Assembly (NCBI RefSeq): GCF_000164135.1
Contig: NZ_GG770553.1
Location: 2,051,628-2,107,894 of the forward strand
Source: Mycobacterium parascrofulaceum ATCC BAA-614
GTDB lineage: Bacteria; Actinomycetota; Actinomycetes; Mycobacteriales; Mycobacteriaceae
Direction: 5' to 3'
DNA: 56,267 nucleotides
Shown: in pieces, positions 50,048 to 56,267 of the stretch
How the letters are laid out: every line of letters starts with the position of its first letter
Position numbering within the stretch: position 1 is the stretch's first letter
The notes under the pieces: generated by a model
Databases searched by the model: none
What the model saw: the letters and a program-made list of their open reading frames with translations, nothing else
Told to the model about the DNA's origin: nothing
Made by a program: the position numbers and the translations under genes

Positions 50048-51511
50048 CTAAGTGCCGCAGAACGTTTGGTAGTTGCCGAAGTCCTCCGGGGCCGGGTCGG
50101 CGTAGCGTTCCAGGCCCGGCCGTTCGTCATAGGGCGAGGTCACCGCGGCGAGGAGCTGTTCAAGCGGGCCGAGATCGCCCGCCGTGGCCGCCGCCAGGGC
50201 CTCCTCGACCAGGTGGTTGCGCGGGATGTAGACGGGGTTGGCCCGGTCCATCACGTCGGCGTCGGGGCGCAGCGCGCGCCAGCGCGACAGCCACGCGTCG
50301 AAGCCGGCGAGGTCGACGAACAGCCCGCGCGCGGGTTCGGCGTCGCCTCGCGCCGCTCGGCTCAGGCCGCGGAAGAACGAGGTGTAGTCGACGTGGCTGT
50401 CCTTCAGCAGGGCGAGCAACTCGTCGCTGAGCGCCTTGACGCTTTGGGCGTCGACGTCCGCGGACAGCCCCAGTTTGGCGCGCATACCGGACGACCACAC
50501 CGCGTCGTACTCGCGCTGGAAGACCCCGAACGATCGCTCCGCGAGCGCGACCGCCTCCTCGACGTCGTCGGACAGCAGCGGAAGCAGCGTCTCGGCGAAA
50601 CGCGCCAGGTTCCAGCCGGCGACGACGGGCTGGTTGCCGTACGCGTAGCGGCCCCAGAAGTCGATCGAACTGAAGACGGTCTCGGGGTCGTAGGCCTCCA
50701 TGAAGGCGCACGGTCCGTAGTCGATCGTCTCGCCGGAGATCGTCACGTTGTCCGTGTTCATCACCCCGTGGATGAACCCGATCAGCATCCACCGCGCCAC
50801 CAGCGCCGCCTGGACGGCCACCACCCCCTCGAACAACGCGAGGTAGGGGCGTTCGGCGTCCGCGGCGGCGGGGTGATGGCGCGCGATCGCGTGGTCCGCC
50901 AACCGCCGCAGCAGGCCGACGTCGCCGGTGGACGCGGCGAACTGGAAGCTGCCCACCCGCAGGTGGCTGCTGGCCACGCGGGCCAGCACGGCCCCCGGCA
51001 GTTCCGCCTCGCGCAACACCGGCCGGCCGTTACCCACGACGGCCAATGACCGGGTCGTCGGCACGCCGAGCGCATGCATGGCCTCGCTGACGATGTACTC
51101 GCGCAGCATCGGCCCCACCGCGGCCAGCCCGTCGCCGCCGCGCGCGAACGGCGTCGGCCCGGAGCCTTTCAGGTGGATGTCGCGCAGGCCCCCGTCGTCG
51201 CCGACGAGCTCGCCGAGCAGCAACGCGCGGCCGTCGCCCAACCGGGGCACGAAGCCGCCGAACTGATGCCCGGCGTAGGCCTGCGCCACCGGTACGGCGG
51301 TGTCGGGGACCAAGTCGCCCACCAGAAAGCGCAGCCCGTCGGGGCCGCGCAGCCAGCCGGCGTCCAGCCCGAGTTCGGCCGCGAGTTGCTCGTTGAGGGC
51401 GAGCAGCCGCAAGTCCGCCGGCGCTTCCGCGCGCCAGCGGACCGCCATTTCCGGCACTGCCCGGAAGAAGCGGTCTTGCAGCACAACGGTCTTATCCGGG
51501 GCGACACTCAC
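50048..51511 (-). CDS. selO: Protein adenylyltransferase SelO (YdiU)
   Basis: A pseudokinase-fold AMPylase that transfers AMP to protein Ser/Thr/Tyr residues in redox defence. The 487 residues have the core motifs: [47 protein letters not shown] with the flipped-nucleotide lysine and arginines, [24 protein letters not shown] with the metal aspartates, and the C-terminal [10 protein letters not shown], whose cysteine sits where eukaryotic SelO has selenocysteine. It follows the hemerythrin gene by 21 bp on the same strand and probably shares its SigF-type promoter. Confidence 0.93.
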   Translation of the reverse strand: MSVAPDKTVVLQDRFFRAVPEMAVRWRAEAPADLRLLALNEQLAAELGLDAGWLRGPDGLRFLVGDLVPDTAVPVAQAYAGHQFGGFVPRLGDGRALLLGELVGDDGGLRDIHLKGSGPTPFARGGDGLAAVGPMLREYIVSEAMHALGVPTTRSLAVVGNGRPVLREAELPGAVLARVASSHLRVGSFQFAASTGDVGLLRRLADHAIARHHPAAADAERPYLALFEGVVAVQAALVARWMLIGFIHGVMNTDNVTISGETIDYGPCAFMEAYDPETVFSSIDFWGRYAYGNQPVVAGWNLARFAETLLPLLSDDVEEAVALAERSFGVFQREYDAVWSSGMRAKLGLSADVDAQSVKALSDELLALLKDSHVDYTSFFRGLSRAARGDAEPARGLFVDLAGFDAWLSRWRALRPDADVMDRANPVYIPRNHLVEEALAAATAGDLGPLEQLLAAVTSPYDERPGLERYADPAPEDFGNYQTFCGT

Positions 51512-51532
51512 CTCGACAAGCCTACGGAAGCG

Positions 51533-52102
51533 TTACGAGCCGAGCGCCTGCCCGATGAGGTCGCGGGCGCGGTCGAGCATCGACGCGAACGGTCCGAGGG
51601 CGAAGTTCAACTTCGCCGATTCCACGCCGGGATGTGGGTGCGTGGGCGCGATGGCCTGAGCCGCCCGCACCGCCGCGCCCATTCGCTTGAGGTCGGCGTC
51701 GTCGACCTCCCGCTGCAGGATCGGGAACTCCTCGCTCTCCTCCTGGTGGGCGTGGTCGAGCACGGCTTGCCGCAGTTTGGCGACCTCGTCGATGAACTCC
51801 TGCGAGGTGATGTCGAGCTTTTCGATGCTCGACAGCAGCTCCTTGGCCTCATGCTCCTCGTTGAGCCGGGCGTCGACGATCGCGTCGCCGGCGTCGGCCT
51901 CGCGGCGCACGCGGGGGTGCACCACCATTTCTTCGGCCGTCTCGTGCACGGCCAGCAGCTGGCGCAGCGTTGCGAACGGCTTTTCGCGCGCCTCGGGGTC
52001 CGTCGCGTGCAGCACCTCGTCGAACATGTCCTCGATGAGGTTGTGCTGTGCTTTCAAAAATGCGACGACTTCGTCGGGCGATTGGACAATCATGTCGGCC
52101 AT
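51533..52102 (-). CDS. Hemerythrin HHE-domain protein
   Basis: A di-iron four-helix protein of 189 residues. Ligand candidates are H20 (AQHNLIEDMF), H53 and E57 (HETAEEMVVHP, also H62), H84 (EEHEAKELL) and H117/H119 with E122 (LDHAHQEESEEFP). A tail of about 50 residues after the bundle (THPHPGVESAKLNFALGPFASMLDRARDLIG) is typical of mycobacterial members. Related mycobacterial hemerythrin-like proteins act in peroxide or NO/oxidative stress. ATG 52102 starts 63 bp after a SigF-like -10 box, and selO follows, so this leads a two-gene stress operon. Confidence 0.9.
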   Translation of the reverse strand: MADMIVQSPDEVVAFLKAQHNLIEDMFDEVLHATDPEAREKPFATLRQLLAVHETAEEMVVHPRVRREADAGDAIVDARLNEEHEAKELLSSIEKLDITSQEFIDEVAKLRQAVLDHAHQEESEEFPILQREVDDADLKRMGAAVRAAQAIAPTHPHPGVESAKLNFALGPFASMLDRARDLIGQALGS

Positions 52103-52426
52103 CGCCGATACCTCCAGTTTTCGGGGAAAGCACGCACTGCGGGCTGTGTGCGGCTTGCCGAGGCATACCCCCTGCGCAGACGCCTAAACGACGGGCCGGG
52201 GTGCCCGCGCGGGCCGGGACTTTGTTTGGGGCACAACTCGGTTCTTGCCTGCGGCGCCGGGCGCATTATCGTTGTCCGCCAACGTCATTTGCGTTCCGCG
52301 GCCCAGTGAAAGCGATCTGCGTCACAGGGCGGGCAGCGATGTTATCTACGGGCGGGCGAACGGGTAGCCGTGAGAGAGGCGCTTTCGTGCCGATCCAAAC
52401 AATCAACGCAGGAGGCGAATTCTTCG
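52103..52426. other. 324-bp divergent intergenic region with two SigF-like promoters
   Basis: The gap between hemerythrin (minus strand) and the ferritin-like gene (plus strand) carries the SigF-type promoter listed separately. Toward the plus-strand gene there is a weaker one, GTTA (52341-52344) 17 bp from GGGTAG (52362-52367), each differing by one base from GTTT and GGGTAT. GGAGG at 52411-52415 is the ribosome-binding site of the plus-strand gene. I see no gene or RNA in it. Confidence 0.5.
52165..52189 (-). promoter_or_regulatory. SigF-type promoter of hemerythrin-selO
   Basis: On the minus strand GTTT (52186-52189) is followed after 15 bp by an exact GGGTAT (52165-52170). This matches the mycobacterial SigF consensus GTTT-N15-17-GGGTAT. 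Transcription would start near 52158, giving a leader of about 56 bases to the hemerythrin ATG. Confidence 0.7.
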
Positions 52427-53389
52427 ATGACTTCATCGGACAAGACGACGGTGCTGGCGCAGTTGCGCGCGCTTCACCAGCTGACCAATACCGAGATCCA
52501 GGTGGCCGAGACCCGCATCGCGCAGGCGCGCACCGAGGCCGTCCAGCGTGAGCTGACGCAGAACGCGTCGAATGCGCGCGATCGCTCCGAGGCGATCGAG
52601 AAGGCGATCCGCGGCCTCGGCGGTGTCCCGGACATCGTCGGCCCCTTCCTGGGTCGCGCCGCCGCGGCGGTCAAGGCCCTGACGGAACAGGCGCAACCGT
52701 TCGACGAGGCACTGCTCGGTGACCTCGCGCTGGAAGACCAGCTGCTCGACCGGGCCCGCTACCTCAAGGCCCTGGCCGTCGCCGCCGAACTTCCCGACGT
52801 CGAGAGCCTGGCCAACCGGCTGATCACCGCTCACTCGGCGACCGTCGATTGGCTGACGACCGTGCTGGCCGAGGACGCGCTCGGCGGCCCGGCGGCGCTG
52901 CGTCGCACGCCACTGCAGGCGGCGGCCGGCACCGCGGTGAAACTGGTGAACCTGCCGGTCGAATGGTCGGTCCGGGGGGTCGACCGGGCCGCGGACGCGC
53001 TGCGCTCCGCCCGGCCGACGTTCAACGAGCTGGTGAGCCGCAGCACCCACGCCGGTGACGTGGCCACCCGGGCGCTCGCCGCGTCGCGCAACGCCGCTCT
53101 CGAGGCGGCCGAAAAGGTCACCCGCAACGAAGGTGCCCGGCAGACCGCCGACGCGCTGCACGCGGCCCGCGCCGCCGTCGGAGTGCTGGACGCCGACGAG
53201 CTGCCCATCGCCAACTACGACGAGCTGAACGTCAGCGAGGCCGTGGCCGAGGTGAAGGAACTGGCCAACCCGAGCGACGTGCGGGCGATCATCGCCTACG
53301 AAGAGGCGAACAAGAACCGCCAGCGGGTCGTGTCGGCCGCGCAGACGCGCGTCGCCGCGATCGCGCAGGAGGTCGTCGGGATCAACTAG
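52427..53389 (+). CDS. Ferritin-like-fold conserved mycobacterial protein
   Basis: A 320-residue, alanine-rich, largely helical protein without signal peptide or membrane segments. The N-terminal two thirds look like a ferritin-like helical bundle (HQLTNTEIQVAETRIAQAR, then ALEDQLLDRARYLKALAVAAEL, then NRLITAHSATVDWLTTVLAEDALGG). The C-terminus has two long helices, ending EANKNRQRVVSAAQTRVAAIAQEV. I am sure of the helical architecture but less sure of the ferritin label, and iron binding is unproven. ATG 52427 follows GGAGG by 11 bases. It ends just before a strong terminator and lies divergent from the stress hemerythrin. Confidence 0.72.
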   Translation: MTSSDKTTVLAQLRALHQLTNTEIQVAETRIAQARTEAVQRELTQNASNARDRSEAIEKAIRGLGGVPDIVGPFLGRAAAAVKALTEQAQPFDEALLGDLALEDQLLDRARYLKALAVAAELPDVESLANRLITAHSATVDWLTTVLAEDALGGPAALRRTPLQAAAGTAVKLVNLPVEWSVRGVDRAADALRSARPTFNELVSRSTHAGDVATRALAASRNAALEAAEKVTRNEGARQTADALHAARAAVGVLDADELPIANYDELNVSEAVAEVKELANPSDVRAIIAYEEANKNRQRVVSAAQTRVAAIAQEVVGIN

Positions 53390-53405
53390 CCGAAGATCAA
53401 ACGCC

Positions 53406-53444
53406 AGGCCGCCCGGGCGAGGTCTCGATCCGCCCGGGCGGCCT
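53406..53444 (+). terminator. Strong intrinsic terminator
   Basis: A perfect 14-bp stem (AGGCCGCCCGGGCG with CGCCCGGGCGGCCT) closes an 11-nt loop and is followed by AGTCGTTTTCG. It starts 16 bases after the ferritin-like stop codon and should isolate that gene from the CitE-like gene downstream. It is the clearest hairpin terminator in the window. Confidence 0.88.
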
Positions 53445-53540
53445 AGTCGTTTTCGTGTCCAGGGGGCACGCCGAACCGCCTGCTTCGGGGCATCGCTACG
53501 GTTAAGGCACCAGCCCGACAGCGACAACCGTGAGAGACGA

Positions 53541-54464
53541 ATGTACGACCAGGTCAACACCAGCGCGACGGATCCCGACGACGTCATCGGGTATCGCATC
53601 GATCCCGTTCTGGCGCGGAGTTGGCTACTGGTCAATGGTGCGCACGCCGACCGGTTCCAGTCCGCGGTGCACTCCCGGGCCGACATCGTCGTATTCGACA
53701 TCGAGGACGCCGTCGCGCCCAAGGACAAGCACACGGCCCGGGACAACGTGGTGAGTTGGCTGGGCGCCGGCAACACCGACTGGGTCCGCGTCAACGGCTT
53801 CGGCACCCCGTGGTGGGCGGACGACCTCGCCGCCCTGGCCGGCACGCCGGTCGGCGGGGTGATGCTGGCGATGGTCGAGTCGGTGGACCACGTCACCGAG
53901 ACCGCGCAACGGCTGCCCAACGTGCCGATCGTCGCGCTGGTCGAAACGGCCCGCGGCCTCGAGCGCATCACCGAGATCGCCGCGGCGAAGGGCACATTCC
54001 GGCTCGCCTTCGGCATCGGGGACTTCCGCCGCGATACCGGGTTCGGCGAGGACCCGGGCACGCTGGCCTACGCCCGGTCGCGCTTCACGATCGCCGCCAA
54101 GGCGGCCAGCCTGCCCAGCGCCATCGACGGGCCCACGATCGGCTCCAACGCGCTGAAACTGATCGAGGCCACGGCGGTCTCGGTCGAATTCGGGATGACC
54201 GGCAAGATCTGCCTGACCCCGGACCAGTGCGCCGTGGTGAACGAGGGCCTGTCGCCATCGCAAGACGAAATATCCTGGGCCAAAGAGTTTTTCGCCGAGT
54301 TTGAGCGTGACGGGGGAGAGATCCGCAACGGCTCGGACCTGCCCCGGATCGCGCGGGCCACGAAGATCCTCGAGTTGGCCCGCGCCTACGACATAGAATC
54401 GTCGGACTTCGACGACGAGGAACGGGACCATTCGCCCGCGCCGTCGGACACCTATCACTACTGA
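53541..54464 (+). CDS. CitE-like HpcH/HpaI aldolase family protein (Rv3075c type)
   Basis: A TIM-barrel lyase of 307 residues. Conserved elements are [38 protein letters not shown] with the metal-site acidic residues, [33 protein letters not shown] with the second glutamate, and [26 protein letters not shown]. It resembles CitE-type malyl- or citramalyl-CoA lyases but stands alone without CitD or CitF. Length and neighbours match Rv3075c. The start is ATG 53541. The next gene starts 22 bp after its stop. Confidence 0.87.
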   Translation: MYDQVNTSATDPDDVIGYRIDPVLARSWLLVNGAHADRFQSAVHSRADIVVFDIEDAVAPKDKHTARDNVVSWLGAGNTDWVRVNGFGTPWWADDLAALAGTPVGGVMLAMVESVDHVTETAQRLPNVPIVALVETARGLERITEIAAAKGTFRLAFGIGDFRRDTGFGEDPGTLAYARSRFTIAAKAASLPSAIDGPTIGSNALKLIEATAVSVEFGMTGKICLTPDQCAVVNEGLSPSQDEISWAKEFFAEFERDGGEIRNGSDLPRIARATKILELARAYDIESSDFDDEERDHSPAPSDTYHY

Positions 54465-54486
54465 GCGGCGGAACGCGGGGTCCGAA

Positions 54487-55182
54487 ATGAGCGTTGTGGT
54501 GGATTTTCACTTCGACCCGATGTGCCCGTTCGCCTACCAGACGTCGTTGTGGATCCGCGAGGTTCGCCAGCAACTCGGCATCACGGTCGACTGGCGATTC
54601 TTCAGCCTCGAGGAGGTCAACCGGTCGGAGGGCCAGAAGCACCCGTGGGAGCGGGAGTGGTCCTATGGCTGGTCGCTGATGCGCATCGGCGCGCTGCTGC
54701 GCCGCACGGACATGTCGCTGCTCGATCGGTGGTACGCAGCGATCGGGCATGAACTGCACACGCTGGGCGGCAAGCCGCACGACCCGGCGGTCGCCCGCCG
54801 CCTGCTGAGCGACATCGGCGTCGAGGCAGCGGTTTTCGACGCGGCGCTGGACGATCCGACGACCCACGACGAGATCCGCCGTGAGCACCAACGGGTCATC
54901 GACGCCGGCGGCTATGGGGTGCCGACCCTGTTTCTGTTGGGTCAGTGCCTGTTTGGCCCGGTCTTAGTGGACCCGCCGACCGGGCCCAAGGCCCTGACGC
55001 TGTGGAACGTCGTCACCGGCATGGCGGAGCTGCCCCACGTGTACGAGCTGCAGCGGCCCAAGTCGCCCGCCGATTCCGAGCTGATCGGCCGCACGCTGCG
55101 CCCCTACCTCGATGGCCGCGACTGGGTCAGCATCAATCGTGGCGAGGTCATCGACGTCGAGCGCCTCACCGGCCAGGCTTGA
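54487..55182 (+). CDS. DsbA-fold thioredoxin-like oxidoreductase, single active-site Cys
   Basis: A 231-residue DsbA/2-hydroxychromene-2-carboxylate-isomerase-type fold without signal peptide, so cytoplasmic. The active site reads [18 protein letters not shown]13 is present but the CxxC partner is alanine (CPFA). The cis-proline loop is [17 protein letters not shown]. Mycobacterial relatives include the mycothiol-linked Rv2466c, which keeps both cysteines. A one-cysteine version suggests glutaredoxin-like or isomerase chemistry with mycothiol. The gene follows the CitE-like gene on the same strand and converges with the HNH gene. Confidence 0.83.
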   Translation: MSVVVDFHFDPMCPFAYQTSLWIREVRQQLGITVDWRFFSLEEVNRSEGQKHPWEREWSYGWSLMRIGALLRRTDMSLLDRWYAAIGHELHTLGGKPHDPAVARRLLSDIGVEAAVFDAALDDPTTHDEIRREHQRVIDAGGYGVPTLFLLGQCLFGPVLVDPPTGPKALTLWNVVTGMAELPHVYELQRPKSPADSELIGRTLRPYLDGRDWVSINRGEVIDVERLTGQA

Positions 55183-55189
55183 CGGCCCC

Positions 55190-56267
55190 CTAGGCCGCAT
55201 GTCGCGCGAGCGACACCCCCACCCGGATTTCCAGCTCGCTGACAGTGATCGTCGGGGCGCGCGGCGGAGCGGCCGACCGGTAGCTCTTGCCCGTTGGTGT
55301 CGTGAATAGCGCTGTGTGGGTGCGGTTTTCGTCGACCGTCGTCGTGACCCGCCACCCCGCGCTTTCCTTGACGTAATTGCAGTTCTCGCACAGGCCCAGA
55401 CCGTTGTCCGCGGTGGTCGCGCCACCGTCGGCCCACGGCTGTGCGTGGTCGCGGTGCCGGACCGGCGCGTCGCAGTAGGGCGTGCGGCAGCGTTGATCGC
55501 GCAGCCCGATGAATGCGGCCAGCCCACGCGGAAAGATGCGCGATCGCGACTCCATGGCCACCAGCGCCCCGGTCCGGGGATGCGCATAAAGCCGGCGCAG
55601 GGTCGCCCGCGAGCGTCGGTCGGCGACGGCGCTGCCGACCATCGCGCGCGCGACCGCGGCGGGGATGGGGCCGTAGCCGGCGATGTCGGCCGGCGCGTGG
55701 TCGCCGCCGAGCAGCGTCTGGTCGGACAGCACCAGGTTGACCGCGATCGGGCTGGGGACCGCGGCGCTGCGGCCGGTGACCCGTTCGACCAGCGTGTCCG
55801 CCATGACCTGACCGCGTGAACGCCCATCCCCGCGCGTATCCGCTTCCCGGCGCAGCGCGGCGTACACCGAAACCCCTTGAGCCACCGGCAGTAAGGCGGT
55901 GAGGTAGGTCATCGTGTCGGGTGCGGGACGGATGGTGACCGTGCGTTCCTGCTCCGCCCTGGCCGCGCGCTCGACGACGGCGTGGGGATCCAACCGGTAG
56001 GCGATCGCCTTCGCGGCCGCGGCCACCCGCGCATCGCCCATGCCGCTCAGACTTGCCGGGTCGGCGCACAACTCCGCGTCCAACGCGCGCCGATCCTCGA
56101 CGTCCAGGCACGCGCTCTCGCGGACGATCAGCGTCGCCCGCCACTCCGACAACGCCCCGCGCTCCAGCGCCGCCAGCGTGTGCGGCATCTCGCACACGAG
56201 GGCCTTCGCGAAGCCCAGATGCCGGCCACCCCGGGCGGGGGAATCCCGCCGCGCCAGCGCGACCTCG
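55190..56267 (-). CDS. 13E12-type DUF222/HNH endonuclease protein (5' end outside window)
   Basis: A member of the mycobacterial 13E12 repeat family. The frame stays open to the window end (EVALARRDSPARGGRHLGFAKALVCEMPHTLAAL), so the N-terminus lies outside and 358 codons are visible. The DUF222 helical part is followed by the C-terminal HNH nuclease: RDQRCRTPYCDAP, VRHRDHAQPWADGGATTADNGLGLCENCNYVKE, with zinc-type cysteines and the HNH-like RHRDHA to NGLGLCENCN arrangement. Family copies are spread through mycobacterial genomes and their function is not established. Position next to the CitE-like gene matches Rv3074. Confidence 0.88.
   Translation of the reverse strand, partial: EVALARRDSPARGGRHLGFAKALVCEMPHTLAALERGALSEWRATLIVRESACLDVEDRRALDAELCADPASLSGMGDARVAAAAKAIAYRLDPHAVVERAARAEQERTVTIRPAPDTMTYLTALLPVAQGVSVYAALRREADTRGDGRSRGQVMADTLVERVTGRSAAVPSPIAVNLVLSDQTLLGGDHAPADIAGYGPIPAAVARAMVGSAVADRRSRATLRRLYAHPRTGALVAMESRSRIFPRGLAAFIGLRDQRCRTPYCDAPVRHRDHAQPWADGGATTADNGLGLCENCNYVKESAGWRVTTTVDENRTHTALFTTPTGKSYRSAAPPRAPTITVSELEIRVGVSLARHAA

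Noticed and set aside
53406..53444. A CRISPR-like or operator repeat.
   Set aside because: The two arms occur once only, as a hairpin directly after a stop codon, so a terminator explains them. I saw no spaced direct-repeat array anywhere in the window.

Overview
The window is mycobacterial chromosome, very likely from a slow-growing, M. avium-complex-like species. The evidence is high GC, many GTG and TTG starts, ATGA/GTGA stop-start overlaps, a tmRNA whose tag reads ADSHQRDYALAA as in M. tuberculosis, and long runs of genes recognisable by homology and order as Rv3151-Rv3137, Rv3106-Rv3099c with ssrA, and Rv3079c-Rv3074, here in reverse orientation. The species assignment is an inference.

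Layout. 1-6.6 kb: nuoG (cut by the window edge) to nuoA of complex I on the minus strand, then the orphan response regulator (Rv3143 type). 7.2-16.1 kb: an accessory block absent between the corresponding M. tuberculosis genes as I recall them. It holds YceI, a SnoaL-like protein flanked by 12-bp tandem repeats, and a tightly coupled eight-gene catabolic operon. Transcribed from 15956 down to 8292, this encodes a homogentisate-dioxygenase-like cupin, an alpha/beta hydrolase, a CaiB CoA-transferase, an HMG-CoA-lyase-like enzyme, a TetR regulator, an acyl-CoA dehydrogenase, an APH-fold kinase and a DUF6285 protein. The last three match the make-up of the levulinate/4-hydroxyacyl-CoA module (LvaC/LvaA/LvaB; ACAD10/11 in animals). 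A promoter overlapped by an inverted repeat precedes the operon. 16.1-22.5 kb: fadB4, a frameshifted AcuI-type reductase, an aldo/keto reductase, fadE23, fadE24 (with a perfect 22-bp palindrome upstream) and hisN.

22.5-27.7 kb: a quinol nitric oxide reductase followed by a membrane protein carrying a four-cysteine module like that of IS1182-family transposases, and a slipin. Divergent from them is a close homologue of Rv3134c behind tandem DosR-like boxes, but without devR/devS. 27.7-36.1 kb: fprA, prfB, an MscS channel, a proline-rich membrane protein, ftsE, ftsX, smpB, a DMT transporter, a DinB/MDMPI protein and ssrA. 36.3-50 kb: a variable region with cell-envelope hydrolases, a second universal stress protein, a methyltransferase, a frameshifted glycosyltransferase and UDP-glucuronate decarboxylase, DUF732 proteins, a phospholipase-B-like hydrolase, transporters, a PhyH oxygenase and an F420-type oxidoreductase. 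50-56 kb: a hemerythrin-selO pair with a SigF-type promoter, a ferritin-like protein with a strong terminator, a CitE-like lyase, a DsbA-fold protein and a 13E12/HNH protein cut by the window end.

The most promising under-described systems are the 8.3-16 kb operon, read as a possible hydroxy-acid catabolic pathway, and the qNOR/slipin/transposase-ribbon operon next to an orphaned dormancy-type promoter. Two genes carry single-base frameshifts that could be real decay or assembly errors.
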